Below, piece by piece: positions 52,821-62,930 of a DNA stretch of 64,000 bases. Made by a program: the position numbers and the translations under genes. The notes under the pieces are model-generated. The model saw nothing but the letters and a program-made list of their open reading frames with translations. It did no database searches and was not told where the DNA came from. Within the stretch, counting starts at the first letter, position 1. Each line of letters starts with the position of its first letter. The DNA is from Saccharomyces mikatae IFO 1815 (Eukaryota; Ascomycota; Saccharomycetes; Saccharomycetales; Saccharomycetaceae), in assembly GCF_947241705.1 (NCBI RefSeq), contig NC_079262.1:372001-436000 (forward strand), written 5' to 3'.

Positions 52821-53642
52821 ATGGCGGTACAAAATGCCTTTGAACAAAAAAAGAAGGCAATTTTGAACGAGATAGACTCGACCCAACCAGATTTATCACC
52901 AAAAGGAACTATCGATGAGCTGTGCCTTCCAATAATCGATCTTATCAATAGTAGCGCTGATATGGTAACAACGTCATCATGTTCCGGTAGAGTTAGTGTG
53001 TTTCTGGAAGGTACGAAATCATATAACGGGGAGGTTAAGATAGGTGGCAAAGGACAAGGTGGCAAGTGGCTTTACGTCACTCATGATCGTGGAAAAGTTA
53101 TTGGCTGGTTGGATGAGCTGAGGTCAAAAAGTGAGTTTCTTTTAGAGATATCTCGCAACCAAGATTTAGTGGAGAAAGTTACGGGGAGCACTAGATACAT
53201 TCTCTATAAGTATGAGCCTTTCATACTGCATGTTAAATGCAGGGACTTTCAGGTAGCATCCAAACTATACAACGAAGCTATGTCTTGTGGGTTCAGGGAA
53301 AGCGGGATTGGTTCAAATAATCTTGTGGCGATCAGGATTAACATTAAATTAGACGTGCCCATCGGCTATCTAGATGAGGATTCAAGCACCTTGAAGTTTT
53401 TTGTAGGTCCGGAATACATAAATGTTTTGGATTCTCTATCATTAAACAAATTCGATGAGAATACAAAGAAAATGCAAGCACTATATGAGAAAATCAAAAG
53501 GGAACTTCTAAACAAATCACCGAATTCAAACGCTAAGACTGGTGTAATACCAGCCGAAACAAAGGAAGAGAGGAGAGAACGGAAAAAAAAGGAAGGTATG
53601 GAAAGACAGCGTCAATTAAAAAGCACAAGTAACGTGCTATAA
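52821..53642 (+). CDS. TYW3: tRNA wybutosine-synthesis methyltransferase Tyw3
   Basis: 273 aa from MAVQNAFEQKKKAILNE, aligned with the S. cerevisiae Tyw3 (YGL050W) start and length; the frame is open 33 codons further up. Tyw3 methylates N4 of the wybutosine precursor at position 37 of tRNA-Phe using SAM. Conserved parts: MVTTSSCSGRVSVFLEG near residue 47, GGKGQGGKWLYVTH near 75, KYEPFILHVKC, and FRESGIGSNNLVAIRINIKL. The C-terminal 40 residues are basic and helical. Confidence 0.95.
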   Translation: MAVQNAFEQKKKAILNEIDSTQPDLSPKGTIDELCLPIIDLINSSADMVTTSSCSGRVSVFLEGTKSYNGEVKIGGKGQGGKWLYVTHDRGKVIGWLDELRSKSEFLLEISRNQDLVEKVTGSTRYILYKYEPFILHVKCRDFQVASKLYNEAMSCGFRESGIGSNNLVAIRINIKLDVPIGYLDEDSSTLKFFVGPEYINVLDSLSLNKFDENTKKMQALYEKIKRELLNKSPNSNAKTGVIPAETKEERRERKKKEGMERQRQLKSTSNVL

Positions 53643-53891
53643 AAAACATTCCAGAGAAATTTTTTTCTTAACTTTCCCTCTCTTGTATCTCTTGTCTTCA
53701 TTTTCCATTATTATATAATCTTACTAAATCTGAAACGAATAAAAGGGGTTTTTGTAATATATACATTAAAACTTATTTTCTCTTAAATTTATTAGTGTAT
53801 GGCAAAAGATCAGGTCTAGTTAATGCACAAAAAGGTTAGACACAAAAGTAAAGAGAGAAGATTAATTTATCACTTCTAAGAGCTTGATCAT

Positions 53892-56636
53892 TTAATCACT
53901 GTCTCCATCGTTATTCATTAATGCGTCAAACATATTGGCTCTTGGAGCTTGAGGAACCTCTTCCGCTTTACGAACGTTTCGTTGGTTGTTTCTAAAGGAA
54001 CTTGTTTTAGTAGAAGCAAAACTATCTCTTGGGGTATTTTGCATGTTCCTTCTGTTCGAAGAATATCTGTTGCTGTTAGATTGATTGTGGTTGTTGTTGT
54101 ATCTCGAATTCGATCTTTGACTGTTCTTTTGTTGGCGCAATTGTTCTTCTTCTTGATGAATTTGTTGAATTGTCTTTGGTCCAGCGTCCTTCTTGGCGTT
54201 ATTCCAATGTTTAATCTCCCTCAATTCCTTCACATCGATTAACTTAAACTTTATTCTATTTGATATGCTTCCTCCATCAATGATGTGTTGTAGCAATAAA
54301 AATAAGTTGTCGAGCAGTACCGAACCTTCAAGAGTTGCCTGAGGCGTAACAAATTTATCATGTTCAAATTGTTCACCGACAGTGGTTAGTAATTCTACGA
54401 CGGATTCTAAAGTCTCTTCCGAAGGATCATTGTTTAAGTCCTTCATTAATCTTCGGAAACACTCAAACATCATCTTTCCAGTTAACAAATTCAAACAATA
54501 TAAGTACCCTATGAAACGAACTAGACCTAACCCTCTTCTCTTCGCAGCTGCTGCAATATAATACTCATCAGACATCATTTCTGGTTCTAGTGGATTACCA
54601 TCTTCTCCCGCAGGTAACTTATCTGCCCAACCCTTTTCAAATTCTTCGTGACATCTTGCCACTAGGTAATGCAATACAAGCTTGGGTCCATTCTTTCCTT
54701 CGTTTTCTTTATCTTTAATGCCTGGGTCAAGGTCTTTGACTACTTTACCACATAACTGGGCATACATTGAAGACCAATGAGGCTCGTCACACGCTTTGTG
54801 GAAAATTTGTTCAATAACTATTTTTAGTGTTTCGCCACCATCTTCCCATTTTGACTGGTTTGCTATATCCAAAATTTCAGAAGAAATTGAATCAAACATT
54901 TCTAAGGTCAACTTGTTCAAGAGAGACTTCATCTTTCGTTCCACCTCTTCCTTATCTAACAACTCTGTCTTACCATCAGGAGCCAATTTCTTTTCAGTTT
55001 TCTTAACCCTCGACTTAGGAATCCATCTATTAGCACTTGGTACCAATGGGGCGACGTCCTCTTTCGGAGTTCGCTCTTCTAACTTTTCTGCTGCCTTTTC
55101 ACGATCCTTTCTAGAAGTGTATCCTCTATTAGATCTTCTATCGTCCCCCATCCTCTTCGATCTTCTTTTTGATGAGACCCTCGAGCTAGAAGCATGATCC
55201 AAACCACGCATAGATGGACTTCTGAAATCACCTCCAAATCTACCACTATCTTTTGGTCTGTTTCTGGATACATGAGGAGGTATGACAATTTTCGAAGAAA
55301 CAGCCTCAACCCAGGCGGGATCGGGTCTAAATTTTAATCTGTCTTTGAACTGTAATAAGAAAGTAGGGCCATATGTGTATTTAACGTTTGATTTCCTATA
55401 TTTAGCATCAGGTCTTTCGACATCGGCTGGATAGTCAAAATTGTATATATCAGAAATTGGTTGTGCCTTTACCAAAGTTTCAAGTAGTTGAGAAACAGTA
55501 GGTAAGTCCACAGAGGGTGTGGAAGGAACTATTTCTTTCACTACATTTTCTTTTGTGATAAATTCAGGATTCGCTGTGACATCGCTACCTTCAGTTATGG
55601 TTTTGCTGTCATTTACATCAGGAATGACATTAGTACCATCCTCGACAATTTCATTAGAATCTTGAGAACTAGTCTCATTCTCTGGCTCGTTAAATGTCAC
55701 AGATTTGGTTATACTTCCAACTGCATTTTGTGGAGGAATAACGTCACTGACACCTGGCTTTTCATCAATGATAGAAACACTAGCTTCTCCAATTGTTTTT
55801 GGTAGTTCCTTGTCAGCTTCAAGTCCAATAGATGTGTTAACTTTAGTTGTTTCAGCATTGGTATGCTTCTGATCTTCCCGCTCTGTGTCATTTTCTGATA
55901 TTAAACCATTCTTTTTTCTTTCCATGGCCGCTTTACGCAATCTTACTTGCTCCAAAAATAATCTTTTTGTATTCTCAGCCTCAGAAGTAGATTTTTCATT
56001 AGTTGCATCGGTTAATGTATCTTTAACTACTTCTTTAGCAGCCATGATAGGAGTTAACTCCTTTTCAAAAGGAGTTCCTGACTTGGATTTCTGTTCTATA
56101 TCACCATTACTCTCTTCATTTTTTGAAGCTTTTTTTTCTGCGTGGAATTTCTTCAGATTCAAGGGTTCACCAGTCTTCGTTGTTATTTCTATCTTCGTAC
56201 TTTTAGGTAGAGAAGGGGGTTCTGGTTTAGTGTTGAGTGGCTGATGTGTGTAAGGTGGAGAAGCAACTGGAACCATTTGTTGAGGTATATAATACATCTG
56301 AGGAGCATAGTAGTTAGCCGGCCATTGCATATTTGGCATCATTGCCGCATTGTACTCATTGTTATTCAGTCTGTAAGTATTATTGTATCTGTTGTAATAT
56401 TGAGTGTTCCCTTGACTGTTATTACGACTATTGTATTTATTTGATCCATATCTGCCACTTTTCGTTTGGTATTGTTTGTTATTGTGGGGTTCTTTCGCCC
56501 CGTAAAGCTTTTCATTATATTGATTATTTTGCTGACTGTTGTTGGATCCAGAGTATTCACTATCATAAGAAGAAAACTTCTTGTAGCCATTGGTTTGCTG
56601 CGGGTGTGGAGACGGTGGGCCTGTTTGGTCAGTCAT
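53892..56636 (-). CDS. TIF4632: Translation initiation factor eIF4G2
   Basis: 914 aa, equal to S. cerevisiae Tif4632 (YGL049C). eIF4G is the scaffold joining eIF4E, eIF4A and Pab1 on mRNA. The first 130 residues are rich in Asn, Tyr, Gln and Ser (RNA1 region). The eIF4E-binding site YTYGPTFLLQF lies at about 418-428 and fits YXXXXLphi. The MIF4G HEAT domain is at about 555-800, beginning KLTLEMFDSISSEILDIANQ. The C-terminus is Arg/Asn/Ser-rich (RNA3 region), typical of yeast eIF4G. S. cerevisiae has a second copy, TIF4631, elsewhere. Confidence 0.96.
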   Translation of the reverse strand: MTDQTGPPSPHPQQTNGYKKFSSYDSEYSGSNNSQQNNQYNEKLYGAKEPHNNKQYQTKSGRYGSNKYNSRNNSQGNTQYYNRYNNTYRLNNNEYNAAMMPNMQWPANYYAPQMYYIPQQMVPVASPPYTHQPLNTKPEPPSLPKSTKIEITTKTGEPLNLKKFHAEKKASKNEESNGDIEQKSKSGTPFEKELTPIMAAKEVVKDTLTDATNEKSTSEAENTKRLFLEQVRLRKAAMERKKNGLISENDTEREDQKHTNAETTKVNTSIGLEADKELPKTIGEASVSIIDEKPGVSDVIPPQNAVGSITKSVTFNEPENETSSQDSNEIVEDGTNVIPDVNDSKTITEGSDVTANPEFITKENVVKEIVPSTPSVDLPTVSQLLETLVKAQPISDIYNFDYPADVERPDAKYRKSNVKYTYGPTFLLQFKDRLKFRPDPAWVEAVSSKIVIPPHVSRNRPKDSGRFGGDFRSPSMRGLDHASSSRVSSKRRSKRMGDDRRSNRGYTSRKDREKAAEKLEERTPKEDVAPLVPSANRWIPKSRVKKTEKKLAPDGKTELLDKEEVERKMKSLLNKLTLEMFDSISSEILDIANQSKWEDGGETLKIVIEQIFHKACDEPHWSSMYAQLCGKVVKDLDPGIKDKENEGKNGPKLVLHYLVARCHEEFEKGWADKLPAGEDGNPLEPEMMSDEYYIAAAAKRRGLGLVRFIGYLYCLNLLTGKMMFECFRRLMKDLNNDPSEETLESVVELLTTVGEQFEHDKFVTPQATLEGSVLLDNLFLLLQHIIDGGSISNRIKFKLIDVKELREIKHWNNAKKDAGPKTIQQIHQEEEQLRQQKNSQRSNSRYNNNHNQSNSNRYSSNRRNMQNTPRDSFASTKTSSFRNNQRNVRKAEEVPQAPRANMFDALMNNDGDSD

Positions 56637-57117
56637 AATTCCCGCAATTAACTTACTGTTTTCTAGAATAAATCTCTTTCTTTCAGGAACAGCAAGAACA
56701 GCCTAAAAATATAAATTTGAGGCAGATAAACTGTATTCTATATCTTCTAGTTAGTATTCAACGAGACACCTTCGTAAAAGTCGAAAAGTCGCGGCTGATA
56801 GACTGGATAGTTGTTTGCTTTGTTTATCTTTGCCAAAAATATATTATCATACGTTTTTTTTTTCAGTACTTTTCCTTTTTCAGGACAGGTACCTACAGTT
56901 TTTCAAAATAGATTAAAGGAACGCCCCCCATCATTAGTGGGATCTGGACGAGAAAAAAGCAGCAATGCCCCTCTGTTTTTAAAAGAAAACCAATACTTTC
57001 ATCCTGCCTATTCTCTCTATCCTGCCGCATGATATTGCTTCTTAGTTGATGTTAAAACTATGGTGTTATAAACATATACTTAGTAACATATACAATGAGC
57101 CAAGTGAAACAGATACA
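56637..57117. other. Intergenic TIF4632-RPT6
   Basis: About 480 bases, the TIF4632 promoter and RPT6 3' flank (both minus). No clear motif, RNA gene or LTR is recognised; the short frames here are not supported. Confidence 0.45.
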
Positions 57118-58335
57118 TCACTTAAATAACTTGGCGACGGAAATGGCAGTTTCTTGGTTCTTGTTCATAACCTTTCCGACAGCCAATTCAAAATCTTCTT
57201 GAGTAACATGTATTCTTCTCTCTCTTAGAGCATACATACCTGCTTCTGTACAAACACCTTTAACGTCGGCACCAGAACATCCGTTCATCTTTTCAGCAAC
57301 CTTTCTCAAGTTGATACCGCGGGTTAGATTCATTTTCCTGGAGTGAATTCTTAAAATTTCTGCTCTAGCTGCAACACTTGGAGGTGGAAATTCAATCTTT
57401 CTATCTATTCTACCGGGTCTTAGAAGTGCTGGATCAAGAATATCTAGTCTATTCGTGGCCATAATGATCTTAATATTTTTTGAGGTTTCAAACCCATCCA
57501 ACTGATTTAGCAATTCTAACATTGTTCTTTGAACTTCAGAATCACCACCGCCAGAACCTTCTACACGAGTTGAACCGATAGAATCAATTTCATCCATGAA
57601 AATGATTGAAGGAGCATGTTCTCTGGCCATCACGAAAAGTTCACGGACCATACGGGAACCCTCACCAATATACTTTTGTACCAATTCAGCACCGCTGACT
57701 CTGATGAATTTACAATCAGTGTGGTGTGCGACAGCTCTTGCCAATAAGGTTTTCCCTGTACCAGGAGGACCATATAGGATAACACCCTTTGGTTGCGCAA
57801 TACCCAGACTTTCAAACAGTTCTGGATGTTTTACAGGCAGTTCAATAACTTCTTTAATTTCCTTTATTTGTTTTGTCAAACCACCGACCATATCATATGT
57901 AGAATCAGGAACTTTCTCCACCATCATCAAGGAAACCAGCGGGTCAGCCTTGTTTTCAAGGACTTTATGCAACATGTAAGAGTCACTCCTTAGACAAACC
58001 CTTTGAGATGCTTTTAGGTCCTTCACATTTATATCTTTTGCAACGTCCACAATGTATTTCCCTTCGGGTTGCACTTTAACGAGAACTTTTTTGTCAGAGA
58101 CTATCTTTATGACTTCCCCTACATAAGATCCAGGTTCTTGTAATAAGCGTAGTTCATCCTTAATAAAACGTACTTTGTCATTCAATGCATTCCTTTGAGC
58201 CTCTAGTCGGCGTACATTTTCTGTTTTGGAGCGGATTTTTAGCTCTGTCTCTTGAATCTTCTGCTCAAAGTAAGGCTTGATACCACTTTCGTGCGTTTCC
58301 AATACAATATTGGAGGATGTTACAGCAGCTGTCAT
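57118..58335 (-). CDS. RPT6: 26S proteasome ATPase Rpt6
   Basis: 405 aa, equal to S. cerevisiae Rpt6/Sug1 (YGL048C), one of six AAA ATPases in the base of the 19S particle. An N-terminal coiled coil (about 25-68) is followed by an OB domain, then the AAA module: Walker A GPPGTGKT at 189-196, Walker [10 protein letters not shown] near 250, and second region of homology [20 protein letters not shown] near 293-312. The C-terminus ends ISVAKLFK; in S. cerevisiae the tails of some Rpt subunits dock into the 20S ring. A perfect PACE element lies upstream. Confidence 0.98.
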
Positions 58336-58410
58336 TGTAATAATAGTATCACGCTGTTGTGTTGTTTTGTTTTAGCTGAGCCTATCCTAACTACTATTGA
58401 TGTTACAACT

Positions 58411-58419
58411 TTTGCCACC
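58411..58419 (-). promoter_or_regulatory. PACE element (Rpn4 site) between RPT6 and ALG13
   Basis: Reads GGTGGCAAA on the minus strand, the exact proteasome-associated control element bound by Rpn4, 76 bases upstream of the RPT6 ATG. Almost all S. cerevisiae proteasome genes have it. The 256-base intergenic region is shared with divergent ALG13. Confidence 0.9.
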
Positions 58420-58591
58420 TTGTTCGCATTTAAACAGTTTTAAAACTCGAAATTTTCCGAATAAGAATAAGGGTAAAAGTGTGCGAAATTTCATCCTGCT
58501 AGAAACTTGACGAAAGAAGAAAGGAAACTGAAAACAAATCTGAAGACTCGAAGGGCTGACACAAGGAACCTGAACGTTAACTTTTGTAATA

Positions 58592-59200
58592 ATGTGTATT
58601 ATAGAGAAAAAGACGATTTTCGTTACGTGCGGCGCAACGATACCCTTCCCAAAGCTCGTCTCATGCGTGTTGAGTAATGGATTTTGCCAAGAATTGATTC
58701 AATATGGGTTTGTGCGACTGATTGTTCAGTTTGGGAGGAACTACGGATCCGAATTTGAGAATACGGTACAAGAATATGGGGGCCAAAAAGAGGACAAGAT
58801 GATTCCAATTGAGAGGCTTGGCTGTGACCACAGCGCAAGGCAGTATACCTTAATGGATGGGAAGTTAGAAGTGATTGGATTCGATTTTTCCACCAAAATG
58901 CAAAGTACTATACGTGATTATTCAGACTTGGTAGTGTCACATGCCGGAACAGGCTCGATATTGGATTCTCTTCGATTAAATAAACCTCTCATAATCTGTG
59001 TTAATGATTCTTTGATGGACAACCATCAGCAGCAAATAGCAGATAAGTTTGTGGAGTTGGGTTATGTATGGTCTTGCGTGCCCACTGAAACAGGATTGAT
59101 AGCTGGTCTACGGGCATCTCAAACAGAAAAGCTCAAATCGTTCCCTGTCTCTCATAACACATCGTTTGAACGACTACTTACCGAACTGATATATAGTTAG
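58592..59200 (+). CDS. ALG13: N-acetylglucosaminyltransferase catalytic subunit Alg13
   Basis: 202 aa, equal to S. cerevisiae Alg13 (YGL047W). With membrane protein Alg14 it adds the second GlcNAc of the dolichol-linked oligosaccharide on the cytosolic ER face. It corresponds to the C-terminal half of bacterial MurG (GT28): FVTCGATIPFPKLV at the start and the UDP-GlcNAc site SDLVVSHAGTGSILDSLRLN near 110-130, then NHQQQIADKFVELGY. ALG2 in this window acts in the same pathway. Confidence 0.96.
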   Translation: MCIIEKKTIFVTCGATIPFPKLVSCVLSNGFCQELIQYGFVRLIVQFGRNYGSEFENTVQEYGGQKEDKMIPIERLGCDHSARQYTLMDGKLEVIGFDFSTKMQSTIRDYSDLVVSHAGTGSILDSLRLNKPLIICVNDSLMDNHQQQIADKFVELGYVWSCVPTETGLIAGLRASQTEKLKSFPVSHNTSFERLLTELIYS

Positions 59201-59335
59201 TAAAGATTTTTTTTTTTTAACAAAATTAAAACAAGTAACAAGCAACTTGTAAGGAAAGAATCATTCATTTAATGGCACCTCTCCTCCGTCTGAAGCGTCC
59301 GCCGCTTGTATTTCTCTTGCTTTAAAAAAAGCATT

Positions 59336-59408
59336 GATTTCGCCCAGGATCGAACTGGGGACGTTCTGCGTGTTAAGCAGATGCCATAACCGACTAGACC
59401 ACGAAACC
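59336..59408 (-). tRNA. tV(AAC): tRNA-Val (anticodon AAC)
   Basis: 73 bases on the minus strand, from GGTTTCGTGGTCTAGTCGG to GGGCGAAATC. The anticodon arm CTGCTTAACACGCAG gives AAC (read as IAC). The acceptor stem GGTTTCG pairs with CGAAATC, including one wobble. The T arm GTTCGATCC is complete. Unlike the other two tRNA genes here I see no Ty LTR next to it. Confidence 0.97.
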
Positions 59409-60293
59409 AACTTTTTCTTGGTTCTCATGGTAGAAAAGAGCCAACTCACTGCAGTATCAAGGGTGCTTGAGATCTACACCTAAACTTGTTTCACTAGTTC
59501 TATGTATCCTCTTTCGCATTGTGGTTTCGCAGAACACTACTACTCCTACGTTGGCTGTAACCAACGCTTTGGACAGTGTACCTCTGTTCGTTTCAGCCGT
59601 ACTCAACCATCACCCTTCCAAGTATTTACTAGTGTTTCACCTTTGACATAGATGTTACTGTTTGCTGTATACTATCCTATTTCTACAATGACACCTTCGC
59701 TTAGACTCGCTGTTTTATATTATATTTACATTGGCATAAGCTTTAGAGTAATCATCTGTACAACCTCGCCAACATTATCGTTACAAAAAAAGCCATCTCC
59801 GCCCCATAATAGCTAGCGCCCCTCGTCTACGCCTTCTAGAAAACTTCAAACTTCAAACTTCATACAGCACATTATCTGAAAAGCTGTACCCACCGCCAAC
59901 GAGCGTTGAATACATACAGTTATCAAGGAATTGTGTCTACTCTACCATCCGCAATGACGCTGAATTTGGAATGCGACGTAGTCCGGTACAGGCCCTGCTC
60001 GGTCTATTTTTTATCCATATTCAAACGATCATTTTTAGTCTATATCTTAGCCCGCTTGGCCTCGCGTTCGCATAATTGCTCTCGCACGGGCGTCCCGCGG
60101 GCATGAGCCACGATGGAACTGAATCCAGAACGAGTCTGTCTAGGATACCTCTGTCTACCAGCTAAGCCGCTAGTCCACGGACTGCCATCGGCAATTGGGC
60201 GAATGCGCCGAAGATGGTGGCACCACATTTGTTTATTCGGTTTATGCTGCGCTGTGACGTGAAGACGCGCGGTCTTCTGTAACTCATATCGTT

Positions 60294-60300
60294 TGCCAAG
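60294..60300 (+). promoter_or_regulatory. Rim101-type site upstream of RIM8 (distal)
   Basis: TGCCAAG, the Rim101/PacC consensus, about 590 bases before the RIM8 ATG. Confidence 0.5.
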
Positions 60301-60368
60301 AAAAAAGCCAATCGGGGAATCTGAAAATCGCCATTCAGTTTGCAGCTCGCACCTTAAGCACCACTGAA

Positions 60369-60375
60369 TGCCAAG
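60369..60375 (+). promoter_or_regulatory. Rim101-type site upstream of RIM8 (second)
   Basis: Second TGCCAAG, same orientation, 75 bases after the first and about 515 bases before the RIM8 ATG. A third, shorter GCCAAG is at 60733-60738. Confidence 0.55.
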
Positions 60376-60882
60376 TAACGGAATTTCCTTGGCCTTTTTT
60401 AAGTTTCTTCTCTTCCATTTTTTCCCCCTGTCTCCCTTCGCTGTGTTCTGTCATATTAAAATTAACAAATGATATAATATCGTGCGCCTAAGCCTCTTCT
60501 TTTTCTCTTATTCCCATTCTGGTTCTAATGCTTACTCAATGTTCTTATTTCAGTTTTCTTGTTTTTATTTTTTTTGACTATTCTGTAACGATTCTAAAGA
60601 CAGGTTTGAAAAAGTTATTACTGTTAGGTTAGTTCTGTAGGTGACATTTTGTTAGCCTCATATATTTTTCTTTACCTTTAATTCTACTTTCCTTCTGTCA
60701 AGTACATGGCGGTATTGTCTAAGCTTACTTGAGCCAAGAGTAACAAGCAAAAAAAAGGAAGAAAATATACATCCCCGAATACGCATCACCGCACACACGA
60801 ACAAGTTCAGCGTCATAGGCAAAGTGCGGTACTATAACAATAGCACTATCATCATCATCAGCAGTAGTAACGTTGCCCAACA

Positions 60883-62511
60883 ATGTCTTTACTGAAGCTG
60901 TGGAACAGAGAAGCAAGGGCATCTTCCAAGAGAAAGAGTCATGGAATCGCTGGCAATTATGGCAACAGTATGCTGGCCCACAATAACGTGAGGCAGTTCC
61001 GCATAGATATAAATGAAGCGCACAGAGTTTGGAAGCCCAGTGAAAATATAGCTGGCGAAGTTGTTATCGACATCAAGAGAGACATTACCAACGTGGCCAT
61101 CAAGTTATCGCTAGTATGTGAGGTTCGCGTGAAAACTGGGAACAGTCCAACCTCCAAGAATAAGAGAATCGAGAAAGTCTTGGAGAAATCGACGTTTCTT
61201 TATGGACAGGACTACGTGAAAGCAGATTTTTCAACTACAGAAAAGAAACCGTGCATTGGTAAAGCTACTATTCTTAATGGTTTAAGCAAGGGTGAGCACA
61301 GGTTTCCCTTCAGAATAAAGATACCAAGAGGCAAGGGAATGTTGAGCTCTATAAAGTTTGAAAGGGGCTCGATAACATATTTCCTCACTTCCTCCTTGGA
61401 GTCTCTCAATAATATCAACGCATTGAAAAAACCAGAAGCAAGGTGTGAACGTGAGTTTGCAGTTATAGTGCCGTTGGACGTATCGAGACTGCCTCAACCA
61501 AAGACCAAAACAGTAGTGTTACAATCAGCCTCCATGGTCCAAAATAAAAAGGGCAAATCCACAGAGGATGCATCGTCATCTTATACACAGCTAACTCAGA
61601 AGTCTAACACCTCTAATTCTTCTGGAAGCTCAACAAACTCTAAAACACCCCCCTTACCAAACAAAACGGTAACTATATCCGTAGATATACCGCAGGCTGG
61701 GTTCATGATAGGTGAAATCATTCCCATAGATGTAAGGATTGACCACTATAAACCTTTTTATGCCCCAGCAGGTCTTACGACCACCTTGGTGAGAATATGT
61801 AGGGTGGACGGTGCAGGTAAAGATGACCCAATGGAGACCTTCAGAAAAGATATATGCCAAAGTATCTCCCCCATATATATCAACCCTGAAACGCTGCAGT
61901 TTCAATCTAGAGTTTATCTGAAAGTACCCCTTGATGCATTTTCCACACTCACCACTGTGAGTAAATTTTTTTCCTTTCAGTACTACATTGAGGTGATGGT
62001 CAATTTATCAAAAAAGAACGTGGTTTACACTGAATCTAATAAAATAATAGGAACCCCCATCGAAGAACAAAACGGCTTGGGTGTAGAAAATAACATCAAC
62101 CGTATTCAAAGGAAAATGCTACGAATGGTCAGCCCGGAAACTTTGGAAAACGATTCCGAGGGTTATGAGTCTAGTATATTTTTCAAGGACATGGTGAATG
62201 TAGAAAAGCTGAAAAGACTAAGAAATGTTACAGGCATGTCTATCGAGACCGTGATAGGAACAACGAGATCCGAACAGCAGCGATACGATACGTACTTTCC
62301 TCTTCCATCTTCAACCAGGATCCCACAGAGTCCTTTATCGGATCTAAAAGAATGGCTAACTCCATTAAATGCATATGAGTGCGATGATGTCCCAGTTCCG
62401 AAGTATTTCCCAAATAGTGAAGTTGATATACCTTCCGAAGACAAGCAAGAACTTGAACGGAGGAGACTACAACAATTAGAAAGCGATCCTCCCCTCTGTG
62501 ATGACTATTAG
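60883..62511 (+). CDS. RIM8: Arrestin-related pH-signalling protein Rim8
   Basis: 542 aa, equal to S. cerevisiae Rim8 (YGL045W, PalF homologue). Rim8 links the plasma-membrane pH sensor Rim21 to ESCRT, leading to cleavage and activation of Rim101. Arrestin N domain about 30-200 ([40 protein letters not shown]) and C domain about 255-395 ([40 protein letters not shown]). The C-terminal third is polar and differs most from S. cerevisiae. The start matches MSLLKLWN. Confidence 0.95.
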   Translation: MSLLKLWNREARASSKRKSHGIAGNYGNSMLAHNNVRQFRIDINEAHRVWKPSENIAGEVVIDIKRDITNVAIKLSLVCEVRVKTGNSPTSKNKRIEKVLEKSTFLYGQDYVKADFSTTEKKPCIGKATILNGLSKGEHRFPFRIKIPRGKGMLSSIKFERGSITYFLTSSLESLNNINALKKPEARCEREFAVIVPLDVSRLPQPKTKTVVLQSASMVQNKKGKSTEDASSSYTQLTQKSNTSNSSGSSTNSKTPPLPNKTVTISVDIPQAGFMIGEIIPIDVRIDHYKPFYAPAGLTTTLVRICRVDGAGKDDPMETFRKDICQSISPIYINPETLQFQSRVYLKVPLDAFSTLTTVSKFFSFQYYIEVMVNLSKKNVVYTESNKIIGTPIEEQNGLGVENNINRIQRKMLRMVSPETLENDSEGYESSIFFKDMVNVEKLKRLRNVTGMSIETVIGTTRSEQQRYDTYFPLPSSTRIPQSPLSDLKEWLTPLNAYECDDVPVPKYFPNSEVDIPSEDKQELERRRLQQLESDPPLCDDY

Positions 62512-62930
62512 AAGAAGCGGGCAACGACCCACATACTTGCCGCTTTATTTCTGCGTATTTAGTCGGTTGAATCATGTTTGCATTTTTTCTCTATACTAAT
62601 GATTATGAAATAATCCAAAGACCCCTCATAGCACCCGCAAAACCTAAACTTATATACGTTATGTGTATTTAAGTACGTGTAATGATTAAAATACAAAACC
62701 TTAGCGCTCAAAGCCAAATGATAGAAAAAAAGTAGTAGCAATGCTAAACATTATCTTATATTTATAGAAACGACACGATAGAGTAAAGCCGTTGTGATAT
62801 TAAGTTGTAAGTTATACATCATATCTTTTCAGCCCCTTCGCATGGACAGTATAATAGAAAAGTCTGGGCCTCGTCATAGCTGGACCCTTCTCTTTTTTTC
62901 TCTAATTGTCTTTTTCTGAACTCCCTCGTT
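62512..62930. other. Convergent intergenic RIM8-RNA15
   Basis: About 420 AT-rich bases between convergent genes. No RNA gene, LTR or supported reading frame is seen. Confidence 0.5.

Larger units (their letters stand above)
59409..60882. other. Long RIM8 upstream region
   Basis: About 1.47 kb with no recognised gene. It includes a 7-base repeat (CTTCAAA, three times, about 59845-59865), a GC-richer stretch (about 60040-60250) with several short inverted repeats, and three GCCAAG motifs fitting the Rim101/PacC site. A CTTTTT and T-rich part follows up to the RIM8 start. Short reading frames at 59906-60106 and 60040-60228 have no recognisable features. A non-coding RNA in the GC-rich part cannot be excluded from sequence alone. 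Confidence 0.5.

Noticed and set aside
59409-59900. Search for LTRs next to tRNA-Val
   Set aside because: No TGTTGG or TGTTGT start with matching delta, sigma or tau sequence was found beside this tRNA.
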